Shown one piece after another: positions 33,239 to 42,298 of a stretch of DNA of 64,000 nt. A program made the position numbers and the translations under genes. The first letter of the stretch is position 1; each line of letters starts with the position of its first letter. The notes under the pieces are model-generated. The model was not told where the DNA came from. It searched no databases and was given only the letters and a program-made list of their open reading frames with translations. Source of the stretch: Pontivivens marinum. Its GTDB lineage: Bacteria; Pseudomonadota; Alphaproteobacteria; Rhodobacterales; Rhodobacteraceae. The DNA lies in assembly GCF_900231835.1 (NCBI RefSeq), contig NZ_OCTN01000006.1, positions 62,001-126,000 of the forward strand, in the 5' to 3' direction.

Positions 33239-34258
33239 TCAGATATCGGCGAGGTTCACCGATTGGCCGGTTTCGGCGGACAGGGCGATTGCCTCTAGCA
33301 CCTGAATATTGTGGACCATTTGCGCATCCGTGAACGGATAGGGCGCGCGGCCCTGCGCGGCGGCGGCAAATGCCTCAAGGTTATAGGTCACGGCGTCCTC
33401 CCAATCATGGGTGGCCTGATCCACAGGCTTGCCGGTTTCGCTGGTCAGCACGCGCACAACACCGTCGGGGGTGTCGGGGTGGCTGTCATTCAGGACCTCG
33501 ACCCATTTCTGGGTGCCGAAAACATGCATGCGGATAAAGTGAGGCGTGTGCAGAACCGCGCTAAAGGTTGCGGTCATGCCTGCCTCGAACGCCATTTGCA
33601 CCGTCACAACATCACCGGTTTCCCAGCCCAGCGACCGGTCGGCGGTAAAGGCGTGCAGCGCGCGGATCGGGCCAAAGAAGGAGATCAGCAGGTCCGACAA
33701 GTGAATGCCCATCGCCGTCATTCCGGCGGCGGGGCTGACTTCCTTGCGCGTGCGCCAGTCATTTGCGGGAACGCCGATCAGCTTATCATGGCTGAAGGCC
33801 GCCTCTGCATGCATGACGGTGCCCAGATCGCCAGCCTCTAGCGCTTGTTTCAGCGCGACCATGGCGGGCTCGAAGCGGCGCTCATGCCCGATGCCCAGTT
33901 GAACACCGGCATCCTGACAGGCCTGAACCGAGCGACGGGCGCTGTTTGCCGTCAGGCCGAGGGGCTTTTCACAGAACACATGCTTACCCGCGGCGGCGAC
34001 CTGCGCGATCTGTTCTTCGTGCAAAGTGTTGGGCGTGGTCAGGATAACGGCGTCTACTTCGGCGATTTCCAGCGGCTGTGACAGGTCGCTCCATGCGGTT
34101 AGACCCATCTCGGTGATGCCCTGATGGTTATCTGTCACCGGCTCCACGATACCCGCAACGCGCAAAGTCGGGTGACCAACCAAGCGTTTGGCGATGTGTT
34201 TGCCCCACCAGCCAAACCCGGCAATTGCCACGGTAAATGTTTGGTTTTTCTCGGTCAT
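33239..34258 (-). CDS. Gfo/Idh/MocA-family oxidoreductase
   Basis: A 339-residue NAD(P)-dependent dehydrogenase. The Rossmann motif is GFGWWG at residues 14-19, the family lysine is in CEKPLG, and a metal-free catalytic region with MGIHLSDLL follows. Members act on sugars, inositols and related polyols. It heads a minus-strand unit (33239, 32475, 31721, 30721). Two LysR-type motifs (34379-34396, 34414-34431) lie about 120-170 bp upstream of its start and may control it together with the divergent AEC gene. Confidence 0.87.
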   Translation of the reverse strand: MTEKNQTFTVAIAGFGWWGKHIAKRLVGHPTLRVAGIVEPVTDNHQGITEMGLTAWSDLSQPLEIAEVDAVILTTPNTLHEEQIAQVAAAGKHVFCEKPLGLTANSARRSVQACQDAGVQLGIGHERRFEPAMVALKQALEAGDLGTVMHAEAAFSHDKLIGVPANDWRTRKEVSPAAGMTAMGIHLSDLLISFFGPIRALHAFTADRSLGWETGDVVTVQMAFEAGMTATFSAVLHTPHFIRMHVFGTQKWVEVLNDSHPDTPDGVVRVLTSETGKPVDQATHDWEDAVTYNLEAFAAAAQGRAPYPFTDAQMVHNIQVLEAIALSAETGQSVNLADI

Positions 34259-34378
34259 ATCGGAGGCTCCGTGGTAAAGGCTGGCATATATAGGGATGTC
34301 AGGGCCTGTTTTTAGCCCCGTTGCAGCAGCGTAACCTCACCTATTCTATCGGAACAAGCGATGTATTTTGATGTCGTC

Positions 34379-34431
34379 CTTCAGAAAATCGGATACCCCG
34401 CATTGGCCATGGGTATCAGATAATATGATAG
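34379..34431. promoter_or_regulatory. Two LysR-type binding motifs in tandem
   Basis: CTTCAGAAAATCGGATAC (34379-34396) and TATCAGATAATATGATAG (34414-34431) match the ATCAG-N5-CTGAT family also found at 48651, 51812 and 52757. Their 35-bp spacing is near three helical turns. The position is between the divergent Gfo/Idh and AEC units. The likely binder is the LysR protein encoded at 51836-52753. Confidence 0.5.
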
Positions 34432-34771
34432 AGGATACCATCATTCACCATTACCGATGAAGGCAAATGCACGCCATAGTCAGTAAACACTGATGCGAAT
34501 CGGCAGCAGTGACGAACCATGCCCCGTACCATCCCAAATTTGATGGCGCCGGGGTTCCTGTAGCGACCTGGGGTAATACCCGGATTGCGTGAAGAATGTG
34601 AGGACAACGATCGGTGCACGTAATCGGATGCCAGCAAGGACATCCCGCACCATCGGCGAAAACCCCATACACACGCAGTCAGTGATGATGGATTGGAAGG
34701 AGCAAATCTAGCGACCGGAACACGGTCGATCTCACATCGCAGATTCACAACTTACGGCTACGGGAGGAGCT
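34432..34771. other. Long non-coding stretch before the AEC gene
   Basis: About 340 nt with lower GC content than its surroundings and without a convincing gene. Three short overlapping minus-strand frames exist, one with an AraC-like ITPGRYR string, but no ribosome site, no family match and no codon bias support them. GGGAGGAGC directly before 34772 is the AEC ribosome site. Confidence 0.5.
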
Positions 34772-35704
34772 ATGTTGTTGTTACAAATGACCAATATCCT
34801 TGGGCCGATTATTGCTATTACCGCGATCGGCTATATGTTCGGGCGCTCGTCCATCCGGTTGCACACAGAAACGTTGAGCGTGCTGATCGTTCTGGTTGCC
34901 ACCCCTGCCCTGATTTTCAGCACGCTGACCTCGTTGGAGGTCTCGCTGGAGGTGCTGGGCATAATGGCCGGTGCGGCCGCGCTGTGCATGGCGGTTTCGG
35001 CGGGGCTGGCCGCGCTGGTTCTGACCTGCACCGGACGTTCGATCCGCAGCTTCCTGCCACCGCTGATTTTTCCCAATTCGGGCAATATGGGCCTGCCGCT
35101 GGTCATTCTGGCCTTTGGTGAGCAAGGCGCCTTGCTGGGCGTCGCCTATTTCTTTGTTGTCGCGCTGGCGCAGCACTCCATCGGGTTTTCGATCTATGCG
35201 GGGTCTGTGCGGTTGCGGGTGCTGTTGCGCCAGCCGCTGTTCTACGCGCTGATCGCGGTGCTGCTGGTGATCGGGTTTTCGATCCCCGTACCGCAGGTGG
35301 TGCTGACCACCACGCAAATGCTGGGCGGCATGATGATCCCCGCGATGCTGTTGCTGCTGGGCACGTCACTGGCCTCGCTAAAGGTGGCGGACTTGGCGCC
35401 TGCGCTGATCGTTGCCACGGGGCGGCTGCTAATCGGAGTGGTGTCGGCGGTGGTTGCGATCATGCTGCTGGACCTGCGCGGCGTGCCTGCCGGCGTGGTG
35501 TTCCTGCTGGCCACCATGCCCGCCGCCATCGTGAATTACATCTTTGCCGAGCGCTTCCAGTTTAACCCCGAGCAGGTCGCAGGCACCGTGGTTGTCTCCA
35601 CCGTGTTGACGTTTGTCTGCCTGCCGACTTTGGTTTGGGCGGCGCTGGCGATCTCGAAATCCGAGGCTCCCCTCTCAGCCCTATTAACGAGGAGCGGCAC
35701 ATGA
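34772..35704 (+). CDS. AEC-family (auxin efflux carrier type) transporter
   Basis: A 310-residue integral membrane protein with about ten helices in two similar halves. The crossing region FPNSGNMGLPL carries the family motif (NxGNxGLP). AEC proteins in bacteria move organic anions such as malonate or malate. It has a strong GGAGGAG ribosome site. Its stop overlaps the start of a DctP-type protein by ATGA, and the TctBAC genes follow. Two unrelated carriers in one operon suggest separate import and export, or two related substrates. Confidence 0.87.
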   Translation: MLLLQMTNILGPIIAITAIGYMFGRSSIRLHTETLSVLIVLVATPALIFSTLTSLEVSLEVLGIMAGAAALCMAVSAGLAALVLTCTGRSIRSFLPPLIFPNSGNMGLPLVILAFGEQGALLGVAYFFVVALAQHSIGFSIYAGSVRLRVLLRQPLFYALIAVLLVIGFSIPVPQVVLTTTQMLGGMMIPAMLLLLGTSLASLKVADLAPALIVATGRLLIGVVSAVVAIMLLDLRGVPAGVVFLLATMPAAIVNYIFAERFQFNPEQVAGTVVVSTVLTFVCLPTLVWAALAISKSEAPLSALLTRSGT

Positions 35705-36639
35705 GCCCGATCCAGATCTCGCTCGGCGGGTATCAAGGCCCCAATTCCGTACACACCTATGGCGCGCAGGTTTTCTGCGATGCGCTGCACCGGTTGGCGG
35801 GGGATGCGGTGCAGGTCTCGTTCCTGCCCGACATCACCACCACGGGCCGCCCTGCCGCGCAATTGCTGCCCCTGACCGAGCAAGGCGAATTCGACGCCTG
35901 TTATTTTTCCTCAAGCTATATCGCGCATAAAGTCTCCGCGCTGACGCTGTTTGACCTGCTGTTCGCCGTGCCGGAAAAGGCGACGACATTCGAGTTACTC
36001 GACAGCGCACCGGGTGAATTGCTGGCGCGTGAGGTGGCGGAAAATTCCGGCTACATCGCGCTTGGCTATTGGGATAACGGTCTGCGCCACATGACGGCCG
36101 CGGATCGGGTTCTGGCCACGCCTGCGGATTGCGACGGGCTGAAGCTGCGCATCCTGCCAAATGAAAACCACCACATGTTGTTCGAGGCACTGGGGTTCCA
36201 GCCGCAAGTCATCGACGTCAAGGATGTCGAGGCCGCCGTGAATGGCGGTCAGGTGAACGCGCAGGAAAACCCGCTGACCAACACCTATAATATGGGTCTG
36301 TCCAAATCGCAGCGTTTCGTCACGCTGTCAGGGCATCTGATGGGGATCTCGCTGGTTCTGTTCAACCGCAAGACCTTCGAGAGCTGGCCCGCCGACATTC
36401 GCCAAATGGTGCAACAGGCCGTGGACGAGGCGACAACCGCCCAACGCGCCCGCGCCGCCGCTGATGAACAGCGCAGCATCGCCGCAATGCAGGCGGACGG
36501 CGTGCAGTTTTTCGAACTGACCGCCGACCAACGCGCCGCGTTCAAATCCGCCGTCGCGCCCGAGGTTGCACGGCTGGCCGCAGATCTGAATCCGGAACTG
36601 CTGACCCTATTCAATGTTCGGTTGGAGGATGCGTCATGA
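35701..36639 (+). CDS. DctP-type TRAP solute-binding domain protein without a signal peptide
   Basis: A 312-residue protein whose whole length matches the DctP fold: LLFAVPE-type helix, DGLKLRILPNENHHMLFEALGFQP, the EAAVNGGQVNAQENPL ligand-domain region with family-typical E-N-P, and a C-terminal helical arm. DctP proteins are normally secreted, but this one starts MSPIQISLGG, directly at the first beta strand. The frame upstream gives no signal peptide. The start is fixed by an ATGA overlap with the AEC gene and by GAGGAG upstream. No TRAP DctQ/DctM gene is near. It may bind a cytoplasmic ligand. Confidence 0.82.
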   Translation: MSPIQISLGGYQGPNSVHTYGAQVFCDALHRLAGDAVQVSFLPDITTTGRPAAQLLPLTEQGEFDACYFSSSYIAHKVSALTLFDLLFAVPEKATTFELLDSAPGELLAREVAENSGYIALGYWDNGLRHMTAADRVLATPADCDGLKLRILPNENHHMLFEALGFQPQVIDVKDVEAAVNGGQVNAQENPLTNTYNMGLSKSQRFVTLSGHLMGISLVLFNRKTFESWPADIRQMVQQAVDEATTAQRARAAADEQRSIAAMQADGVQFFELTADQRAAFKSAVAPEVARLAADLNPELLTLFNVRLEDAS

Positions 36640-37229
36640 ACGCCCAACCCCAATCCGAATTCACAGACAAAACAGCAGGCGAAAGACCTGTAAAACAACG
36701 GAGGGCCCCCATGAATTCGACACGTTTTTCCTTTACCGCCGAAACGTATTCCCTGATCGTGATACTGGTCGCAGCAGTCCTGTCGCTGATCTTTCTGGGA
36801 TCGCTGGTCGCCACGCCGCGCGCGCTGTTCGGGCAATCCCTGTCCGCTATCGCGCCCAGCCTGTTTCCCGGCATTGTCCTGACGATCCTGTCGGCGCTGT
36901 GCATCGCGACGCTGATCCTGTTCAAGGCGGACCCGACCGAGCAGGTCGAGGAGCGTTTGACCGGCCAACAATGGCAGCGGGCCTTTGTCTTTTTCGGCAT
37001 CATGATCCTGTACGGGCTGACCATGGTTCCGCTGGGCTTTCTGATTTCCACCGCAATTGCGACGACGCTGATCTCCTTGCAAATGGGATCGCGGTCGGTG
37101 TTGCAGATTGGCGGAATTTCGCTGGTCGGGCCGGTTCTGCTGTATCTGGCGGCCACGCGCCTATTGGCGGTGTCGCTGCCGGAATTGAACGCGATCGAGG
37201 TCGCCTATTCCAGCCTTCTGAACCTGTGA
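36636..37229 (+). CDS. tctB: Tripartite tricarboxylate transporter small membrane subunit TctB
   Basis: A 197-residue membrane protein with four helices, first near 38-56 (SLIVILVAAVLSLIFLG), typical of TctB. The start at 36636 overlaps the DctP gene by ATGA and has GGAGG seven bases upstream. An alternative ATG at 36711 also has a good GGAGG and would remove a 25-residue polar extension, so both are possible. With TctA and TctC it forms a secondary importer driven by an ion gradient. Confidence 0.87.
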   Translation: MNAQPQSEFTDKTAGERPVKQRRAPMNSTRFSFTAETYSLIVILVAAVLSLIFLGSLVATPRALFGQSLSAIAPSLFPGIVLTILSALCIATLILFKADPTEQVEERLTGQQWQRAFVFFGIMILYGLTMVPLGFLISTAIATTLISLQMGSRSVLQIGGISLVGPVLLYLAATRLLAVSLPELNAIEVAYSSLLNL

Positions 37230-37271
37230 TTCCAATGAAACATAATAAATTCAAGACGCTAAGAGGCAATC

Positions 37272-38756
37272 ATGATTGAGCAATTTGCAGAAGGCTTCGG
37301 TATGGCCATGCGGCTGGATACCATGGCTATGATGTGTATTGGCCTGTTTGGCGGTATGCTGGTCGGGTCTTTGCCGGGGTTTACCACGTTGATGGCGATG
37401 GCGATCCTGCTGCCCATCTCGTTTTTTCTGGAGCCGATTGTCGGCATCCCGTTCCTGCTGGGCATCTATAAGGGCGGTATTTTCGGCGGCAGCGTTCCCG
37501 CGATCCTGCTGTCCATGCCCGGAACAGGGGCGGCGGTGGCCACGTCGAGGGACGGCTACAAGCTGACCCAAAAGGGCAAGTCGCGCAAAGCGTTGGATAT
37601 GGCGCTGTTCTCCTCGGTCTTCGGGGATACGTGCAGCGACATCTTCACCATCATGATGATCTTTCCGATCGCGTTTTTGGTCATGCAATTCGGCCCGCCA
37701 GAACTGTTCGCAGTGCTGTTGATGAGCCTTATCATCATCGCGGCAACATCGGCGGCGAACCCGTTGAAAAGCCTGATCATGATGGCACTGGGCCTGTGGC
37801 TGTCCTTTATCGGGACGGACCCGCTGGGCGGGGCGGAGCGCTTTACCTTCGGGCTGTTCGACCTGAAATCGGGTATTCCGCTGCTGCCAATGCTGATCGG
37901 CCTGTTTGCCCTGCCCGAGGTTGCCTCGGTCGTGATCCGCAATGACAAGGCACGCAAGCTGTCGGCGCTGGTTGGTGAGCGGTTGAGCCTCGGTGAATTC
38001 CGCCGCTGCCTGAAAACGATCTGCCGCTCCACTGTGATCGGCACCATGATCGGTATCGTTCCGGGCTTGGGTCAGATCGTTGCCGCCATGATGGGCTACT
38101 CCGCGGCCAAGAACGCCTCGGACCACCCCGAAACCTTTGGTGAGGGCGAGATCGAGGGCGTTGCCGCAGCCGAGGCCGCAAATAACGCGGTGAACGGCCC
38201 AACCATGGTGCCACTGCTGACGCTGGGCATTCCGGGCGACAACGTAACCGCGATCCTGTTGGGTGCGTTCGTTGCGCAGGGCCTGCGCCCCGGTCCACAA
38301 TTGTTCGAGGAGCAAGGCGCAACCGTCTTCGCGATCCTCGTGGCAATGGTCATCGCGAACCTGCTGTTCCTCGTCATCGGGTATCTGTCGGTTCCGTTCT
38401 TCTCGCGCCTTGTCACGATCAAAACATCGATCCTGATCCCGATGGTCATCATGTTCGCCTTTGCCGGCACCTATGTGTACCGCTCGGACCCTGTTGACCT
38501 GCTGATGCTGGTTGCATTCGGCGTGTTCGGGATCATCGCCAAGGCCGCGAAGTTCGATGTGATGCCCCTCGTCATGGGCTTCATCCTCGGCCCATCGATG
38601 GAATATGCGTTCGGTCAAACCATGGCGATGTCGAATGGCAACGCGCTGGCCTTCTTCGCAACGGAACGTATTGGCGCGCTGGCCGTGCTGATCGCAGCAC
38701 CGATTATCGGTGCGCTGCTGTGGCGCCGTCTCTACGGCATTCCACGGACACACTAA
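37272..38756 (+). CDS. tctA: Tripartite tricarboxylate transporter permease TctA
   Basis: A 494-residue permease with about eleven to twelve helices. The two inverted halves each carry the family PG loop: VGSLPGFTTLMAMAILLP near residue 32 and IGIVPGLGQIVAAMMGY near 262. GIPGDNVTAILLGAF is a further family mark. It is the large membrane subunit of the TTT carrier and sits between tctB and tctC. Substrates of this family range from citrate to terephthalate and other carboxylates. The substrate here is not predictable from TctA. Confidence 0.93.
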   Translation: MIEQFAEGFGMAMRLDTMAMMCIGLFGGMLVGSLPGFTTLMAMAILLPISFFLEPIVGIPFLLGIYKGGIFGGSVPAILLSMPGTGAAVATSRDGYKLTQKGKSRKALDMALFSSVFGDTCSDIFTIMMIFPIAFLVMQFGPPELFAVLLMSLIIIAATSAANPLKSLIMMALGLWLSFIGTDPLGGAERFTFGLFDLKSGIPLLPMLIGLFALPEVASVVIRNDKARKLSALVGERLSLGEFRRCLKTICRSTVIGTMIGIVPGLGQIVAAMMGYSAAKNASDHPETFGEGEIEGVAAAEAANNAVNGPTMVPLLTLGIPGDNVTAILLGAFVAQGLRPGPQLFEEQGATVFAILVAMVIANLLFLVIGYLSVPFFSRLVTIKTSILIPMVIMFAFAGTYVYRSDPVDLLMLVAFGVFGIIAKAAKFDVMPLVMGFILGPSMEYAFGQTMAMSNGNALAFFATERIGALAVLIAAPIIGALLWRRLYGIPRTH

Positions 38757-38827
38757 CGACCGTTGGCGCAGCGGGGTCCGTTGCGCCGACTAAAAAGACT
38801 ATGAAAATCAACAAGGAGGAGAAAAAA

Positions 38828-39799
38828 ATGTTTTCCAAATTAGTCAAAAAGTCTCTCTCGGTTCTGGCGCTATCCGCCGGTGCGCTGACCCTGACGCTGG
38901 CCCCTGCGGCGGCCGAGTTCCCCGAGAAGCCCGTTACGCTGGTTATCCCGCTGGGTGCTGGTGGATCGCACGATCTGAACGCGCGGATCATCACCTCGGT
39001 TATCCCGACCTATCTGGAGCAAGCGATGATTGTGCGCCTGACACCAGGTGCTGGCGGCCAGAAGGGTACGCAGGAAGTCGCGAACGCGGATGCGGATGGC
39101 TACACGCTGCTGTTCTCGCACAACTACATGGATATGTTGCAGCAATATGTTGACAACCTGCCCTATGACCCGATGGAGGATTTCATCCCGATCGCACGGG
39201 TGAACTATGCGCCTGCGTCGATCATCGTGCGCGCTGACAGCCCTTACGAGACATTCGAGGATCTGGTTGAGGATGCACGGGCGCGTCCGGGCGAGCTGAG
39301 CATCGGCCATTCCGGCAACTGGGGTGCGTTCTTTGTTCCTGCTGCGCAAATCATGCAGCAACTGGGCCTGAACATGAACCTCGTCCCTTATCAGGGTGGC
39401 GGACCCGCTATGCAGGCTCTGCTTTCGGGCGATTCCGATTTCACGATGGCGTTCCCGTCGGCAATCGGCGCGTTGCGTGACGCCGGTGATATCCGCGTTC
39501 TGGCCAGCGCTGGCGAAGAGCGTCTCTACGAGGACGTTCCAACATTGGCTGAGGTCGGCGTGACCGGCGATATCGGCTATATGCACCGCTTCATTCTGGC
39601 CCCTGCCGGCACGCCGGATGACGTTGTTGCTACATTGTCGGACGCGTTTGAATCCCTGTCCACCGATCCAACATTCGTTCGTCTGATGGGCAGCTTGGGT
39701 GAAAGCATCGACCCGATGACCGGTCCTGAATATCAGGAACTGCGTGAGCAGCAGGCCGTCGCCTATGAGGCGCTGGTTGATACGCTGACCTCGCAGTAA
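38828..39799 (+). CDS. tctC: Tripartite tricarboxylate transporter substrate-binding protein TctC
   Basis: A 323-residue periplasmic receptor. The signal peptide (KKSLSVLALSAGALTL core) ends near AAA-EF at about 29. The mature start FPEKPVTLVIPLGAGGSHD and TPGAGGQKGTQEVANADADGYTLL are standard TctC/Bug motifs that hold a carboxylate by water bridges. The start at 38828 is chosen for AAGGAGG upstream. The gene ends at a strong terminator (39814-39843), closing the transport operon 34772-39799. Confidence 0.92.
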   Translation: MFSKLVKKSLSVLALSAGALTLTLAPAAAEFPEKPVTLVIPLGAGGSHDLNARIITSVIPTYLEQAMIVRLTPGAGGQKGTQEVANADADGYTLLFSHNYMDMLQQYVDNLPYDPMEDFIPIARVNYAPASIIVRADSPYETFEDLVEDARARPGELSIGHSGNWGAFFVPAAQIMQQLGLNMNLVPYQGGGPAMQALLSGDSDFTMAFPSAIGALRDAGDIRVLASAGEERLYEDVPTLAEVGVTGDIGYMHRFILAPAGTPDDVVATLSDAFESLSTDPTFVRLMGSLGESIDPMTGPEYQELREQQAVAYEALVDTLTSQ

Positions 39800-39813
39800 G
39801 TTCGATTGAAACG

Positions 39814-39843
39814 AAACGGCCCCGATGTATTTCGGGGCCGTTT
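39814..39843. terminator. Rho-independent terminator, bidirectional
   Basis: A 12-bp stem AAACGGCCCCGA / TCGGGGCCGTTT with a six-base loop, followed by T residues. It lies between the convergent tctC and Ldh-family genes and can serve both, given A/T runs on each side. Confidence 0.88.
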
Positions 39844-39850
39844 TGCCGTT

Positions 39851-40903
39851 TTACAGCGGCTGCACGCCCAACTCGGCCGCCATGGCAGCCAGCTTTTCAC
39901 GCAATTGCACGGGCAACGGAATACCATCGCGGGTGCGGGTTTGGGTGACGGAGTGCATACGCTCCCCCGGCAAGCGGATTTCACTGGCACCGGGCAGACG
40001 GTCACTGGTTTTCAGCTCCTGCCACACCTTGTCGATATCCGCCTTGAACACATCCGGATCGGCAAATGCCTTGATATCCAATGCGAGGATCATATGACCG
40101 GTATTCGTCGTCGAAACAGAATCCGCATTGAAATCAACCACATCACGGCCGAAGGTCGCGCCGTTCAGCACGCCCGCCAAAATACCGAAGATCAGCGACA
40201 GCCCGTATCCCTTTGGCCCGCCAATCGGCAGCAGGAACCCCTCGGCGGATTTGGTCGGATCGGTCAGCGGATCACCGTTGCGGTCGATCATCCAACCCTC
40301 GGGCATTTGCTGCCCCCGCAGGGCGGCGGTTTTCACTTTGCCATAGGCGGCAACGGTGGTGGCCATATCCAGAACGATCGGCGGATTGTTCGAGGAGGGC
40401 AGTGCAACCGCAATCGGGTTTGTGCCCAGCAACAATTCCGTTCCACCCCATGGCGGCATGTGGTTGGCATTGCCCACCGCCATGTAAATCCCGATCATAT
40501 CTTGCTGCGCGGGCATCATCGCATACAGCGAGGCTGGCCCCGCATGGTTGGAATGCCGCGCCCCGACCCATGCAACACCGGTGGTGCGGGCCTTTTCCAT
40601 CGCCAATTGCGTGGCATGCTCCATCACCAAATGGCCCATCCCGTTATCACCATCAATCAGCGCGGTTGCGGCGCGGTCTTGCAGAACGGAAAATTCGGGC
40701 AGCATATTCATACCGCCATCGCGTATCCGCTTGATATACATCGGCAAACGAAACACGCCGTGACCGTCCTGCCCCATCAAATCCGCGCGCGCCATCAACG
40801 CGCCCACCCGATCCGCATCGGGGGCGGGCATTCCGCAGGACGTAAGGCATCGCGCGATAAACCCGCGCAAATCCTGATGAGAAACAGTGGCTGATGGGGA
40901 CAT
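39851..40903 (-). CDS. Ldh family (malate/L-lactate dehydrogenase-like, YlbC/YbiC type) oxidoreductase
   Basis: A 350-residue NAD(P)-dependent dehydrogenase of the LDH2/MDH2 fold. The GHGVFRLPMYI segment near residue 48, the catalytic histidine region SNHAGPASLYA, and GGPKGYGLSLIFGILAG are typical. The family reduces or oxidises 2-keto/2-hydroxy acids, for example malate, ureidoglycolate, sulfolactate or 2,3-diketo-gulonate. It diverges from a cupin gene (40943). It may act on the compound imported by the adjacent TctABC carrier, though transcription comes from the opposite side. Confidence 0.87.
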   Translation of the reverse strand: MSPSATVSHQDLRGFIARCLTSCGMPAPDADRVGALMARADLMGQDGHGVFRLPMYIKRIRDGGMNMLPEFSVLQDRAATALIDGDNGMGHLVMEHATQLAMEKARTTGVAWVGARHSNHAGPASLYAMMPAQQDMIGIYMAVGNANHMPPWGGTELLLGTNPIAVALPSSNNPPIVLDMATTVAAYGKVKTAALRGQQMPEGWMIDRNGDPLTDPTKSAEGFLLPIGGPKGYGLSLIFGILAGVLNGATFGRDVVDFNADSVSTTNTGHMILALDIKAFADPDVFKADIDKVWQELKTSDRLPGASEIRLPGERMHSVTQTRTRDGIPLPVQLREKLAAMAAELGVQPL

Positions 40904-40942
40904 TGGTCGCTCCTATTTTTAACAAAACGAAAGGTCGAAAAC

Positions 40943-41347
40943 ATGACGAATGGAACAGTGGTCCGATACGGTGAGATCCAGCCCTTTGCGCGGGGCGATC
41001 TGGTCGAAACACGGCTGATGGTCGGCAAAAACACGGATGCGACCGCGCCCTTTACCACCGGCACGACGGTTTTTCCCGCCAACAGCGCCGCGCCGCTGCA
41101 TTCGCATAATTGCGCGGAACAGGTCACGATCCTGTCCGGTCAGGCCGAGGCCCTGATCGGTGGTGAACTGATGCAACTGGGCGCGATGGACACCACCTTC
41201 GTTCCCGCCAACGTACCGCATTATTTCAAGAATACCGGCGACGGCCCGCTGACCATCCTGTGGATTTACGGCGCGCGCGAGGTCACCAGAACCTTTACTG
41301 AAACGGGGGAAACGGTCGCGCATATGTCGCCTCGGGATCAGGTGTAA
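40943..41347 (+). CDS. Cupin-domain protein
   Basis: A 134-residue single-domain beta-barrel. Metal-binding motif 1 reads PLHSHNCAEQVTILSG and motif 2 PANVPHYFKN. Histidines and glutamate are conserved, so it is probably metal-loaded. Such small cupins act as isomerases, dioxygenases or sensory proteins. It lies upstream of the GntR gene on the same strand and diverges from the Ldh gene; an operator-like site (41389-41402) separates it from the regulator. Confidence 0.8.
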   Translation: MTNGTVVRYGEIQPFARGDLVETRLMVGKNTDATAPFTTGTTVFPANSAAPLHSHNCAEQVTILSGQAEALIGGELMQLGAMDTTFVPANVPHYFKNTGDGPLTILWIYGAREVTRTFTETGETVAHMSPRDQV

Positions 41348-41388
41348 TCGAAAATTCTGGCCTAGGCCCTGCTGGCGCGCCCTCAGAA

Positions 41389-41402
41389 ATTGGTTGACCA
41401 TT
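41389..41402. promoter_or_regulatory. GntR/FadR-type operator upstream of the regulator gene
   Basis: ATTGGTTGACCATT matches the TTGGT-n2-ACCA pattern of FadR-subfamily sites. It differs by one base from the perfect dyads at 47709-47722 and 47826-47839. Placed 113 nt before the regulator start, it fits autoregulation. Confidence 0.6.
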
Positions 41403-41514
41403 TTTACACGGCGCGTCAGGTTCGAATCTGATCCGAGGATAGACAAAAACCAGTTAAATTAAAAGAAATCCTGTAGATTTCATTTGATTTATCGCAGGCA
41501 AAAACAGGTGCGCT

Positions 41515-42207
41515 ATGGATGATCAGGTTTTGATTAGATTGCAAAATTGGGTCACCAATTCAGGATTGGGAGAGGGCGACCGCCTGCCCCCCGAACGCAC
41601 CCTCTGCACTGAACTGGGCGTCAGCCGCGCCGATCTGCGCAAGGCCTATCTGGTGCTGGAAGCCGACGGCCAACTGACCCGATCCGTCGGGCGCGGCACG
41701 TTTTTGGCCAAACCCAAACGCCCCCAACGCGGCGACGGGATGAAACGCACCATTATGTCGTTGGCTGAAACCACCAGCCCGCTAGAGGCGATGAACGCCC
41801 GCATGGTGGTGGAGCCGCAAATCGCGCAACTGGCCGCGATGCATGCAACCCCTAAACAATTACAAGAGCTTGCTCGCCTGTCCGACCAAATGCGCGACGC
41901 CACCAGTTGGAGCAGATACGAGGAACTGGACCGCGATTTCCACGAAATGATAGCCGAGGCCGCGGGCAATTCCCTGCTGGGCGCGGTGCATAAGATCATC
42001 AACCGCGTGCGGCTGGTGGTTGTGTGGCGAAAACTGGACACGACCGACCAACGCCCGCCTGCCACCTATCATTCCTTTGCCGAACATGACGCAATTCTGG
42101 CTGCGTTGCAGGCCCGAAACGGCGAACAGGCCTATGCCGCGATGCAGGCCCATCTGGACAGCACGCTGGCCATGATGACCGCGCCGCGCACCGGCGGTTT
42201 TCAATAA
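41515..42207 (+). CDS. GntR-family transcriptional regulator, FadR/FCD subfamily
   Basis: A 230-residue regulator. The winged helix is at residues 10-70 (LPPERTLCTELGVSRADLRKA, then SVGRGTFLA). The all-helical FCD effector domain follows, with the metal-ligand pattern DxxxH: D in LDRDFHEMIAEAAGN and later histidines in YHSFAEHDAIL. FCD proteins bind carboxylic acids. TTGGTnnACCA sites near its own gene and in the ADH/GST gap define a probable small regulon with genes 45137-48566. Confidence 0.88.
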   Translation: MDDQVLIRLQNWVTNSGLGEGDRLPPERTLCTELGVSRADLRKAYLVLEADGQLTRSVGRGTFLAKPKRPQRGDGMKRTIMSLAETTSPLEAMNARMVVEPQIAQLAAMHATPKQLQELARLSDQMRDATSWSRYEELDRDFHEMIAEAAGNSLLGAVHKIINRVRLVVVWRKLDTTDQRPPATYHSFAEHDAILAALQARNGEQAYAAMQAHLDSTLAMMTAPRTGGFQ

Positions 42208-42298
42208 ATCTGTTAGCGCACATCAACTATCCTTGTTGGCGTGCCCGATCAGCAAATTGTAATTTATCTCAAAGATTTACATAAAGCGGGAGAGCATT

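Noticed and set aside
34416-34748. Possible small minus-strand gene with AraC-like ITPGRYR string
   Set aside because: Only a few residues match, the remainder has no helix-turn-helix, and there is no ribosome site. Reported only as an odd non-coding region.
37251-38753. 500-codon minus-strand frame opposite tctA
   Set aside because: Composition is H/Q/R/D-rich without a fold; tctA on the plus strand has complete family motifs.
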